Below, piece by piece: positions 1 through 6,706 of a DNA stretch of 9,797 nucleotides. The notes beneath the pieces are model-generated. The model was not told where the DNA came from and searched no databases. It saw nothing but the letters and a program-made list of their open reading frames with translations. A program made the position numbers and the translations under genes. Source of the DNA: an uncultured Coriobacteriaceae bacterium (lineage in GTDB: Bacteria; Actinomycetota; Coriobacteriia; Coriobacteriales; QAMH01); NCBI GenBank assembly GCA_900556425.1, contig USOR01000025.1:1-9797 (forward strand), in the 5' to 3' direction. How positions within the stretch are numbered: the stretch's first letter is position 1; every line of letters starts with the position of its first letter.

Positions 1-1277
1 CCGCATACCGCGAGGCCGCACTCGATCCCGCCAATCCGGCTCCTGCCAAGTCGCTCGTCAACCTGGGCGTTTGCTTCATGGAGCTCGGGCGTCCCGAAGA
101 TGCCGTCTCGGTGTACGAGACGGCCCTCGATTTCGACCTCGACGATCGCGCCCGTGCGAAGGCCTACGCTAACCTAGGCCAGGCCTACATGGCACAGGGC
201 CGCGTCCCGCGTGCGCTCAACGCCTTCGAGAAGGCCGAGGAAACCGGCGAGGAAATGCCCTCGCTCGCCATGCACGATTACGAGATCGCGCGCACGCTCA
301 AGGAGCGTGTCGACTCGCGCGCGCCCGGCATCCTCGACACGGGCTACATCCTGCCCGTCGCCACTGACGTAAGCGCGCCCGAGGAGGCCGAGGACTTCGA
401 TCCGTTTGCTCCGCGCGATGCGCAGGGCACGGCTCAGGATGACACGCAGCCAACCGAGCAGACGCAGCCGGCGGCACCCGTCGAGGCTACGGGCGAGACG
501 CTTGACCCCTCGCGTGCGCAGACGATTGCCATGGAGGCGCTGCCCACGCCGCTTCCGAGCGACAACGCGAGCGATGCGGATGCCACGGGCAAGATCGAGC
601 TCCCCCAGGGGGCCGGTCCCGCCTCGCAGGGCGATGCATCCGGCGAGCAGGTATATGATTCCGGCCTCGATGAGACGCCCTTCACCTATAACGAGCAGCC
701 TGGCTACGAGTACGGTGTCGCCTTCGACTTCGGCGACGAGTACGCCGACGTGCGCGAGTCTGCCGAGCTCATGGATTCCACGGAGATGCACATGCCCTCG
801 CCCGAGGACACGGCCTTCTTCGACATCACCGAGCAGCAGATCAAGAGCAACGCACGTCAGGGCAAGCGCCAGAACCGCAAGGCGCGTGGTTGCGGCCTGA
901 AGATCGCCATCGTGTTTGTCGTCCTCTGCATTCTCGTCGCCGGCGCAGCTTGCGCCGCCTACGTACTCGGCTACGGGTACCCGTTGCAGGAGACGGTCAC
1001 CGAGGACTTCTTCGCCGCCGTCCAGAACGACGGTGACACGAGCCAGTACTGGGCCAAGGACGTGAGTCCGAGCATGCAGCGTGCCCAGGAGGCATCGCTG
1101 CAAGACCTGACCTCCTACAGCGTCGAGGCCGTGCAACGCAGCATGGACCAGACCGCGGTCTTCGTGAAGGCCACGCTCGCGCAGGGTGGCACCATCGACT
1201 ACGAGGTCGTCCTCACGCGCAATGGCATCTCGTGGGCAATCGAGTTCGTTCAGCTCTACTTCCCGAGCGAGCAGTAG
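1..1277 (+). CDS. TPR-containing single-pass membrane protein, 5'-truncated by window edge
   Basis: The open frame is already running at the window edge (first full codon at base 3). The in-frame ATG at 78 lies inside a TPR helix, so it is not the start. Counting visible residues (424): the tail of one TPR, then two clear TPR units (about 15-48 and 51-84) with the usual NLG..y...G...A pattern. An acidic, Pro/Ala/Asp-rich low-complexity stretch follows (about 110-275), then a basic patch (about 281-300), one hydrophobic membrane helix (about 299-323) and a roughly 100-residue C-terminal domain. The basic patch before the helix predicts TPRs inside the cell and the C-terminal domain outside. 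That domain has the feel of small NTF2/DUF4878-like folds, but I cannot confirm this. TPRs usually bind proteins; the partner is unknown. The gene ends 63 bases before ndk and may be co-transcribed with it. The function is unknown, but the reading frame is secure. Confidence 0.85.
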   Translation, partial: AYREAALDPANPAPAKSLVNLGVCFMELGRPEDAVSVYETALDFDLDDRARAKAYANLGQAYMAQGRVPRALNAFEKAEETGEEMPSLAMHDYEIARTLKERVDSRAPGILDTGYILPVATDVSAPEEAEDFDPFAPRDAQGTAQDDTQPTEQTQPAAPVEATGETLDPSRAQTIAMEALPTPLPSDNASDADATGKIELPQGAGPASQGDASGEQVYDSGLDETPFTYNEQPGYEYGVAFDFGDEYADVRESAELMDSTEMHMPSPEDTAFFDITEQQIKSNARQGKRQNRKARGCGLKIAIVFVVLCILVAGAACAAYVLGYGYPLQETVTEDFFAAVQNDGDTSQYWAKDVSPSMQRAQEASLQDLTSYSVEAVQRSMDQTAVFVKATLAQGGTIDYEVVLTRNGISWAIEFVQLYFPSEQ

Positions 1278-1295
1278 AAGAAACACCAGATAAGG

Positions 1296-1316
1296 CCCGG
1301 GTCACGATGACGCGGG
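1296..1316 (+). other. Small imperfect hairpin upstream of ndk
   Basis: CCCG (1296-1299) pairs with CGGG (1313-1316) and GTCA (1301-1304) with TGAC (1308-1311), separated by one G-G mismatch, around a CGA loop. No T-tract follows, so it is not a standard terminator. It ends nine bases before the ndk ribosome binding site (AAAGGA, 1325-1330). It could affect ndk mRNA processing or translation, or be chance in GC-rich DNA. Confidence 0.25.
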
Positions 1317-1340
1317 TGAAAGTGAAAGGATTGAAGCAAG

Positions 1341-1742
1341 ATGATCGAGAAGACCTACACCATGATCAAGCCGGACGGCGTTCGCAACGGTCACATCGGC
1401 GAGATCGTGAATCGTTTCGAGCGCGTGGGCCTCACCGTCGAGCGCATGGAGCTCGGCATGGTGAGCGAGGAGCTCGCCAAGGCCAACTACGCCGAGCATG
1501 AGGGCAAGCCCTTCTACGAGGGCCTCATCGCCTACATCACGAGCGGTCCGGTCGTGAAGATGGTCGTGAGTGGCGAGAACGCCGTTGCCACCGTGCGCAA
1601 GCTCATGGGCGCCACCAATCCGGCTGATGCCGCTCCGGGCACGATTCGCGGTGACTTCGGCTTGACCATGGACGAGAACGTCATCCATGGCAGCGACTCC
1701 GTCGCCAGTGCCGAGCGCGAGATCGGCGTCTTCTTCGGCTAG
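1341..1742 (+). CDS. ndk: Nucleoside diphosphate kinase
   Basis: The enzyme transfers the terminal phosphate of ATP to other nucleoside diphosphates through a phosphohistidine intermediate, balancing NTP and dNTP pools in the cytoplasm. The 133-residue product is slightly shorter than the usual 135-150 but complete. It begins with the family's TYTMIKPDGV segment (conserved Lys10), carries RKLMGATNP (87-94) and TIRGDFG (101-107), and ends with the signature NVIHGSDS (113-120), in which His116 is the phosphorylated residue. The ATG at 1341 is preceded by AAAGGA (1325-1330) at ten bases. A terminator directly follows, so ndk is the last gene of its transcript, separate from the mre operon. Identification is essentially certain. 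Confidence 0.98.
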   Translation: MIEKTYTMIKPDGVRNGHIGEIVNRFERVGLTVERMELGMVSEELAKANYAEHEGKPFYEGLIAYITSGPVVKMVVSGENAVATVRKLMGATNPADAAPGTIRGDFGLTMDENVIHGSDSVASAEREIGVFFG

Positions 1743-1756
1743 GAGATTATCTTGAG

Positions 1757-1805
1757 GCGAAGGCCCGTCTGCGATGGCGGGCCTTCGTGCGTTACCTTTT
1801 GTTTT
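1757..1805 (+). terminator. Intrinsic terminator after ndk
   Basis: A perfect 10-bp inverted repeat, CGAAGGCCCG (1758-1767) and CGGGCCTTCG (1778-1787), can be extended by G-U and C-G pairs at both ends. It is followed by a T-rich stretch (TTACC at 1792-1796, TTTTGTTTT at 1797-1805). It starts 15 bases after the ndk stop codon. The stem and T-rich tail are typical of Rho-independent termination and separate the ndk transcript from mreB. Confidence 0.88.
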
Positions 1806-1873
1806 CGGAACCGTAGCGATTTATGTGGAATAGGTTCAGATTTGGCAGCAGCTCCGATTGAAAAACGGTGCCG

Positions 1874-1882
1874 TGCTACACT
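1874..1882 (+). promoter_or_regulatory. Candidate extended -10 promoter element for the mre operon
   Basis: TGCTACACT reads as an extended -10 (TG, one base, then TACACT) about 47 bases before the mreB start, in the gap after the ndk terminator. A TTGAAA at 1858-1863 resembles a -35 box but lies only 13 bases from TACACT, which is too close. If this promoter is real it relies on the TG extension. Transcription would start near 1889-1891, giving a leader of about 40 bases. Position supports a promoter here; the exact element is tentative. Confidence 0.35.
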
Positions 1883-1917
1883 TGCAGGCCACGCTTCAAA
1901 TATGAACCAGATAAAGT

Positions 1918-1923
1918 AAGGAG
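1918..1923 (+). promoter_or_regulatory. Ribosome binding site of mreB
   Basis: AAGGAG ends five bases before the ATG at 1929. It is the cleanest Shine-Dalgarno near this start, and the MreB N-terminus that follows fits the family. Confidence 0.8.
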
Positions 1924-1928
1924 CGACT

Positions 1929-2969
1929 ATGTCGCTGACAGACAGACTCTTTGGCAATTTCGGTAGCGATATGGCTATCGACCTTGGTACGGCTAATACG
2001 CTCGTGTCCGTGCGAGGTCAGGGTATTGTCATCAACGAGCCTTCGGTCGTTGCCATCGAAAAGCAGGACCAGCGCGTCCTGGCCGTTGGTGCCGACGCCA
2101 AGGAGATGCTCGGCCGCACGCCGGGCAGCATCATCGCCATGCGTCCTCTCAAGGACGGCGTCATTGCCGACTTCGACGTGACCGAGGCCATGCTCCGTTA
2201 CTTCATCTCGCGTGCCCAGGGCAAGCGCATGCCGTGGCATCCCAAGCCGCGCGTCGTCGTGTGCGTTCCCAGCGGCGTCACTTCCGTCGAGAAGCGCGCC
2301 GTCTTCGAGGCGACCATCACGGCTGGCGCACGTCAGGCCTTCCTCATCGAGGAGCCCATGGCCGCCGCCATCGGCGCGGGTCTGCCCGTCGACAGCCCGA
2401 CTGGTTCCATGGTCGTCGACATCGGTGGTGGCACGACCGAGGTCGCCGTCATCAGCATGGGCGGCATCGTCAACGCGACGTCCATCCGTATCGCGGGCGA
2501 TGCGTTTGACGCGGCTGTCGTGCAGTACGCCAAGACCCACTACAACATTGCCATCGGTGAGCGCACGGCAGAGGAAATCAAAATCACCATCGGCTCGGCG
2601 GCACCGCTTGTCGAGGAAGTCGATGTTGAGGTGCGCGGTCGTGACCTTTTGTCGGGTCTGCCGCGAACCGTGCGAATTGAAAGCGAAGATGTGCGAGAGG
2701 CTCTCGAGGAGCCCATTGCCAAGATGATTCAGGCGGTCAAGGACACGCTTGACGAGACACCACCCGATCTGGCGAGCGACCTCATGGAATACGGCATCAC
2801 GCTCACGGGCGGCGGCGGCATGCTGCGCGGCCTCGACGAGCGCTTACGCGCCGAGATCGGTGTTCCCGTGCACGTATCGGAGACGGCTCTCATCAACGTT
2901 GTCGAGGGCTGCGCCATGGTTCTTGAGGCACCTGATTTTCTCTCGCAATCATACATGCAGCAGAGGTAA
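1929..2969 (+). CDS. mreB: Rod shape-determining protein MreB (bacterial actin)
   Basis: MreB is a cytoplasmic, membrane-associated actin homologue. It forms ATP-dependent filaments that orient the elongation machinery. At 346 residues it has the normal family length (about 335-350). Visible motifs are phosphate-1 loop IDLGTANTLV (17-26), the LIEEPMAAAIGAG segment (139-151) with the glutamate pair near the nucleotide, phosphate-2 loop VDIGGGTTEVAVIS (163-176), GERTAEEIK (210-218) and the adenosine motif TLTGGGGMLRGLD (291-303). The short N-terminus (MSLTDRLFGNFG) could be an amphipathic membrane-binding helix. It is the first gene of the operon, after the ndk terminator. mreC begins six bases after its stop, and the mreC ribosome binding site overlaps the end of mreB. 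Assignment is certain; MreB and not FtsA or DnaK, from length and motifs. Confidence 0.98.
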   Translation: MSLTDRLFGNFGSDMAIDLGTANTLVSVRGQGIVINEPSVVAIEKQDQRVLAVGADAKEMLGRTPGSIIAMRPLKDGVIADFDVTEAMLRYFISRAQGKRMPWHPKPRVVVCVPSGVTSVEKRAVFEATITAGARQAFLIEEPMAAAIGAGLPVDSPTGSMVVDIGGGTTEVAVISMGGIVNATSIRIAGDAFDAAVVQYAKTHYNIAIGERTAEEIKITIGSAAPLVEEVDVEVRGRDLLSGLPRTVRIESEDVREALEEPIAKMIQAVKDTLDETPPDLASDLMEYGITLTGGGGMLRGLDERLRAEIGVPVHVSETALINVVEGCAMVLEAPDFLSQSYMQQR

Positions 2970-2975
2970 CGCTTC

Positions 2976-4088
2976 ATGCCTGGACTCTCGTTTAGCAACC
3001 AGAGTCAGAACAGACGCTCGGGTCTTTGGTTGATTCCGATTGTTCTGATTGTCATATCTGTCATGCTCATCACGCTGTGCGTGCGCTTTGGGAACTCGGG
3101 CCCCTTCGCGGTCGCGCGTGGCGTCGTGCAGACCGTGACCCAGCCCATCGCGCAGGTCTGCTCCGTCGTCTCGACGCCCTTCGCAAACGTCGGTGCCGTC
3201 GATGTCGATGAAGAGGTCGCGCGCCTCCAGGAGGAGAACAGCCAGCTGCGCACGCTCGTGGCGGAGCTCGAGGAATACCGCCAGCAAGATCAGCGGCTTA
3301 CCGCAATGCTGCAGTTCTCCGACATATACGGCTTGGAAACCCTGAGCGCGGAGGTTATCTCCATGACCTCTGGTTGGGACCGCACTGCGACCATCAACAA
3401 GGGGTCGCGTGATGGCGTGCGCGTTGGCATGGGTGTCATGAGCACCTGTGGCCTCTACGGGCAGGTCGAATCCGTGACCGAAGCCGCGAGCGTCGTGCGT
3501 CTCATCAATGACCCGAATTCGTCCGTGGCGGTCATGGTTCAGAACTCGCGTGCGCATGGCATCATGCACGGCTCCTACGACGGTACGCTCACGCTCGAGT
3601 ACGTGCCAATCGATGCGACCGTGGGCGAGGGCGATATCGTCATCGCATCGGGAAGCGGCGGAACCTATCCGCGCGGCATCGTCGTTGGCACCGTGCGCGC
3701 CATCGAGACAGACTCGTCCAAGCTCTATCACCGCATCACCGTCGACCCGCTCTTCAACATCGAATCCTGCGAGGAGGTGCTCGTCTTGACCGGCAACGAG
3801 ACCGAGACCGAGCGCATCCTGAACGAGGAGCTTCTGCAGCTCATCATCGATTCGGCCAACTCGGTGAACGCCTCTTCCGCGAGGGTCGGAGCCGTCGCCA
3901 AGGCGCTGCTCAACGAGGCGAACGAGGCATATCGCGCCGCCGAGGCCAAGCGCAAGGCAGAAGAGCAGGCAGCGCGCGAGAGGCAGGCGGCCGAAGGGGA
4001 CCAGACGGGTTCCGGCAGCTCGGGCTCGGGTTCGGGCTCGGAAGGCGAGACCGGCACGGGTTCAAGTGGGGGTGGTGCCGGTGAGTAA
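2976..4088 (+). CDS. mreC: Rod shape-determining protein MreC
   Basis: MreC is a bitopic membrane protein whose extracytoplasmic part contacts PBP2 and other elongasome members. The 370-residue product has a short basic cytoplasmic N-terminus, one membrane helix (about 17-37) and a coiled coil (about 77-112, pattern VARLQEENSQLRTLVAELEE). The beta-rich MreC core follows (about 122-272), with conserved-type segments INKGSRDGV (140-148), VVRLINDPNSSVAVMV (173-188) and GDIVIASGSGG (219-229). After the core comes a helical, then Ala/Glu/Arg-rich stretch (about 274-340) and a Gly/Ser/Glu tail (341-370). The tail makes it longer than many MreCs. AGAGGT (2962-2967) lies eight bases before the ATG and overlaps the mreB stop. 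Its last eight bases overlap mreD. Assignment is certain; a role for the tail is unknown. Confidence 0.96.
   Translation: MPGLSFSNQSQNRRSGLWLIPIVLIVISVMLITLCVRFGNSGPFAVARGVVQTVTQPIAQVCSVVSTPFANVGAVDVDEEVARLQEENSQLRTLVAELEEYRQQDQRLTAMLQFSDIYGLETLSAEVISMTSGWDRTATINKGSRDGVRVGMGVMSTCGLYGQVESVTEAASVVRLINDPNSSVAVMVQNSRAHGIMHGSYDGTLTLEYVPIDATVGEGDIVIASGSGGTYPRGIVVGTVRAIETDSSKLYHRITVDPLFNIESCEEVLVLTGNETETERILNEELLQLIIDSANSVNASSARVGAVAKALLNEANEAYRAAEAKRKAEEQAARERQAAEGDQTGSGSSGSGSGSEGETGTGSSGGGAGE
4068..4075 (+). promoter_or_regulatory. Ribosome binding site that decides the mreD start
   Basis: GGGGGTGG, one base from the ideal GGAGGTGG, ends five bases before the GTG at 4081. It lies within the codons for the Gly-rich MreC tail. 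In-frame GTG codons at 4066, 4072 and 4075 are upstream of or inside this site, so 4081 is the best start. Confidence 0.65.
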
Positions 4089-4647
4089 GCAGACGGTCTA
4101 CCTCATCACCATCGTCTTGTGCATTCTGTTGCAAGCGGGTATCGCTCCTGCCATTGCCATCATGGGATGCAAGCCCAACTTCTTGCTCATCCCCGTGCTC
4201 CTCATCAGCATGCGTTCGGGGACGGCCGCTGGAAGCATCGCGGGCTTCTCCCTCGGTTTGCTCTACGACCTCATGGGCAGCGGCACCATTGGCTGCATGG
4301 CCCTCGTGCTCACGCTCATCGCCTTCATCGTGGGCGTCGCGGGCGAGAGCATGGACTTGCTCACGCCCATCGTGACCATCGGCGTCGCCGTCTTCTCGTC
4401 GCTTTTGCTCGAGATCGGTTACGGCATCGCGGCCATTCTCACGTCTTCGGAGGGTGGCGGCGTCATGTCGACGATGTTGAGCTATTCGCTTCCCTCGGCC
4501 CTGTACACGGCCGTGTTCGCGGTCATCGCTCTCGTCACCATTGGCCTGGTAATCGCCGACGACAGTGCGGGCATGCCCACGCGTCTGGGCGAGCACCGCG
4601 ACGGGAACAAGCGCGCGATGTCCCACATGAAGTCACGTCTCAAGTAG
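4081..4647 (+). CDS. mreD: Rod shape-determining protein MreD
   Basis: MreD is a small polytopic membrane protein that works with MreC in the elongasome. From the GTG at 4081 it has 188 residues, slightly above the usual 160-180. About six hydrophobic segments are visible: about 5-25, 32-46, 47-65, 69-88, 93-118 and 135-158. The segment GFSLGLLYDLMGSGTIGCMAL (55-75, split here for reading as GFSLGLLYDL and MGSGTIGCMAL) matches the family's G..lGll.D...g...G..al pattern. The basic tail (167-188) should be cytoplasmic. The start overlaps the last eight bases of mreC, which suggests translational coupling. A GTG at 4066 would add five residues but has no better ribosome binding site. MreD sequences diverge strongly, so the call rests on the motif, topology and gene order together. 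Confidence 0.92.
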   Translation: MSKQTVYLITIVLCILLQAGIAPAIAIMGCKPNFLLIPVLLISMRSGTAAGSIAGFSLGLLYDLMGSGTIGCMALVLTLIAFIVGVAGESMDLLTPIVTIGVAVFSSLLLEIGYGIAAILTSSEGGGVMSTMLSYSLPSALYTAVFAVIALVTIGLVIADDSAGMPTRLGEHRDGNKRAMSHMKSRLK

Positions 4648-4659
4648 GGAGATGAGTGC

Positions 4660-6699
4660 ATGACAGCGGCAATTTTTGCAGCAATCAGCGTTCTTCTCAT
4701 AGTCGTGGCCATTGCCATCATCGTTATCGTCATTCGCTCGGGACGGCGCAGGCCAACGCGTATCCCCATCGACACGCGCAACGCATCCGAGCTTGCCATG
4801 AGCACCGAAGCCCATGGTGGCCCAGGTGGTGACAGCCAGGGCCCGACGCGTCGCCGCTTCTTTGGCTTCGTGGCCGTCATCGCCGCTTGCATCGGTGCGC
4901 TCATCGTCAAGCTCTGGTCGATGCAGGTCATCTCCGGTGCCGAGTACACGGCGAAGGCCGAGGGCAATCGCATCAACGAGTACACGACCATTGCGCCGCG
5001 CGGTCGCATCTTCGATCGCAATGGCGTCGAGCTCGTTGGCAATCGCTCGACCTTTGCGGTTCTGGCGAGCGCCGACGTGCAAAACGACAAGCTTGTGATA
5101 CAGCGCCTCTCCGACGTGCTTGGCATTCCACGCGAGACCATTGCATCGCTTGCCGCCTCGCAGACGCAGGGCGCGCAGGCCGACCGTCTCATCGCGCTCG
5201 ACGTCGATGATCGTGCCGTCGCCTATATCTCCGAGCATCCCAACGCGTTTCCCGGCGTGCGTATCGAGAGCCGCACCGTGCGCACGTACCCGAATGACGA
5301 TTTGGCGGCACACGTGCTCGGCTATACGGGCACCATCTCCCAGGAGGAACTCAAACGCGAGGTCAATGGCCTGACCTACGAGTCGGGCGACATCGTCGGC
5401 AAGGATGGCGTCGAGCAGGCCTTCGAGTCCTATCTGCAGGGCGATCGCGGCATCAAGCGCGTTGAGGTCAATGCGGCCGGCGAGGTCGTGAACGCCGTCG
5501 ATTCGGTCGAACCCGTGCAGGGCAATGACATTCGCATCACCATTGACGCGAACGTGCAGAAGGTCGCCGAGGAGGCCCTGCGTCGCGCCTTTGCCGACGC
5601 GGCCGTGTCGGGCAACGACAGTGCCCGTTCCGGTGCCATTGTCTGCATGAACTGCAACACCGGCGAGGTCATCGCCATGGCTTCGGCTCCATCGTATAGC
5701 CCGAGCCAGTTCATCGGCGGCATATCGTCGGACGTCTGGGAGGAGATGACGAGCGAAGACTCGGCCTATCCGCTCTCGAACCGTTGCATCGCTGGCCTGT
5801 ACCCGGCCGCCTCCACGTTCAAGGGCTTCACAGGCCTGGCGGGCCTGGAATACGGCTTCGTCACCGACAGCTCGGTGTGGGAGTGCGAGGGCACCTGGAC
5901 GGGATTCGGCGAGGAGTGGCCCCAGAAGTGCTGGAAGACGAGCGGCCACGGATCGATTGGCTTCCACAAGGGCATCGTCGAGAGCTGTGATGTCGTCTTC
6001 TACGAGATCGCCAAGAACTTCTACCAGTACAGCGAGAACGAGACGGCATTGCAGGACTATCTCAAGAGCTGGGGATTTGGTTCCAAGACGGGCATCGAGC
6101 TTTCGGGTGAATCCGAGGGCCGCGTGCCCACGCCCGAATGGAAGAAGAAGTTCAACCGTGATGCACCCGAAAGCCAGGCATGGCTGCCGGGCGACCTCTC
6201 GAACCTCATCATCGGCCAGGGCGACCTGCTCGTGACGCCGCTGCAGATTTGCTGCGGTTATGCGGGGCTTGCCACCGGCCGCGTGCCCAAGCCCGTGCTG
6301 CTGCATTCCGTCATATCCACGGACGGAACCATGACGGCAGTCGATGGCGCACGCTATCAGGGAAGCATTATCCAGCCCGAGTTTGACCAGAAGAACATCG
6401 ACATCATGCGCAGCGGTTTCCGCGGCGTCGTCGAGAACGGATCGGTTTCTCGCGTTTTCGAGGATATGGGAATCGCCACCTCCGGCAAGACGGGCACCGG
6501 CGAGGTCGCTGGCAAGGACGACTACGGCTGGTACGTTGGCTACGGCCCGACCGATGCACCCGAGTACGTGTGCGTCTGCTGCATCGAGGAGGGCGGATCG
6601 GGTGCCACGTGCGCCGCGCCTGCGGTGCGCTCGGTGCTTGCGGCTGCCTTCGGCCTGTCTGCAGAGCACGTTTCCGGCTCCGCTACAGAGGAGCGCTGA
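4660..6699 (+). CDS. mrdA: Penicillin-binding protein 2 (elongation-specific transpeptidase)
   Basis: This class B PBP cross-links side-wall peptidoglycan together with RodA. The 679-residue product has a hydrophobic helix at 3-26, a basic cytoplasmic-type loop (27-66) and a second helix (67-88). The PBP dimerisation domain follows (about 100-290; APRGRIFDRNGVELVGNRST at 112-130), then the transpeptidase domain (about 320-670). Catalytic motifs are STFK (385-388, nucleophile Ser385), SCD (442-444, the S-x-D form of SxN) and KTGT (610-613). C409, C424, H430 and C443 probably form a metal site. The first helix is extra, since PBP2 normally has one. AGGGAG (4646-4651) lies eight bases before ATG 4660. 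An internal ATG at 4798 would remove the extra helix but has no ribosome binding site. It could be named pbpA/pbp2 in other schemes; RodA next door argues against FtsI. Confidence 0.96.
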   Translation: MTAAIFAAISVLLIVVAIAIIVIVIRSGRRRPTRIPIDTRNASELAMSTEAHGGPGGDSQGPTRRRFFGFVAVIAACIGALIVKLWSMQVISGAEYTAKAEGNRINEYTTIAPRGRIFDRNGVELVGNRSTFAVLASADVQNDKLVIQRLSDVLGIPRETIASLAASQTQGAQADRLIALDVDDRAVAYISEHPNAFPGVRIESRTVRTYPNDDLAAHVLGYTGTISQEELKREVNGLTYESGDIVGKDGVEQAFESYLQGDRGIKRVEVNAAGEVVNAVDSVEPVQGNDIRITIDANVQKVAEEALRRAFADAAVSGNDSARSGAIVCMNCNTGEVIAMASAPSYSPSQFIGGISSDVWEEMTSEDSAYPLSNRCIAGLYPAASTFKGFTGLAGLEYGFVTDSSVWECEGTWTGFGEEWPQKCWKTSGHGSIGFHKGIVESCDVVFYEIAKNFYQYSENETALQDYLKSWGFGSKTGIELSGESEGRVPTPEWKKKFNRDAPESQAWLPGDLSNLIIGQGDLLVTPLQICCGYAGLATGRVPKPVLLHSVISTDGTMTAVDGARYQGSIIQPEFDQKNIDIMRSGFRGVVENGSVSRVFEDMGIATSGKTGTGEVAGKDDYGWYVGYGPTDAPEYVCVCCIEEGGSGATCAAPAVRSVLAAAFGLSAEHVSGSATEER

Positions 6700-6706
6700 T
6701 ACGGAT

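Noticed and set aside
174..1286. A 370-codon minus-strand open frame opposite the TPR gene
   Set aside because: The plus strand has clear TPRs and a membrane helix; the reverse translation has no motif and suits a shadow of GC-biased codons.
1858..1863. TTGAAA as the -35 box of the mreB promoter
   Set aside because: It is only 13 bases from TACACT, too short for a normal spacer, and at 17 bases the matching -10 (CTTGCA) is poor.
1833..1908. GGTTCA (1833-1838) and TGAACC (1903-1908) as a distant inverted repeat, plus ACGG/CCGT (1865-1874) and TTCA/TGAA (1895-1906), as operators before mreB
   Set aside because: The arms are only 4-6 bases and do not extend; such matches are expected by chance in a region of this size.
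4652..4663. Mini-frame ATG AGT GCA TGA overlapping the mrdA start by ATGA
   Set aside because: The purine-rich site abuts this ATG with no spacer, so it is unlikely to be translated; it suits ATG 4660.
6344..6706. Upstream extension of the rodA frame within mrdA
   Set aside because: The extension overlaps the mrdA transpeptidase domain and its translation is Arg/Ser/Ala-rich with no RodA similarity. ATG 6707 fits the family length.
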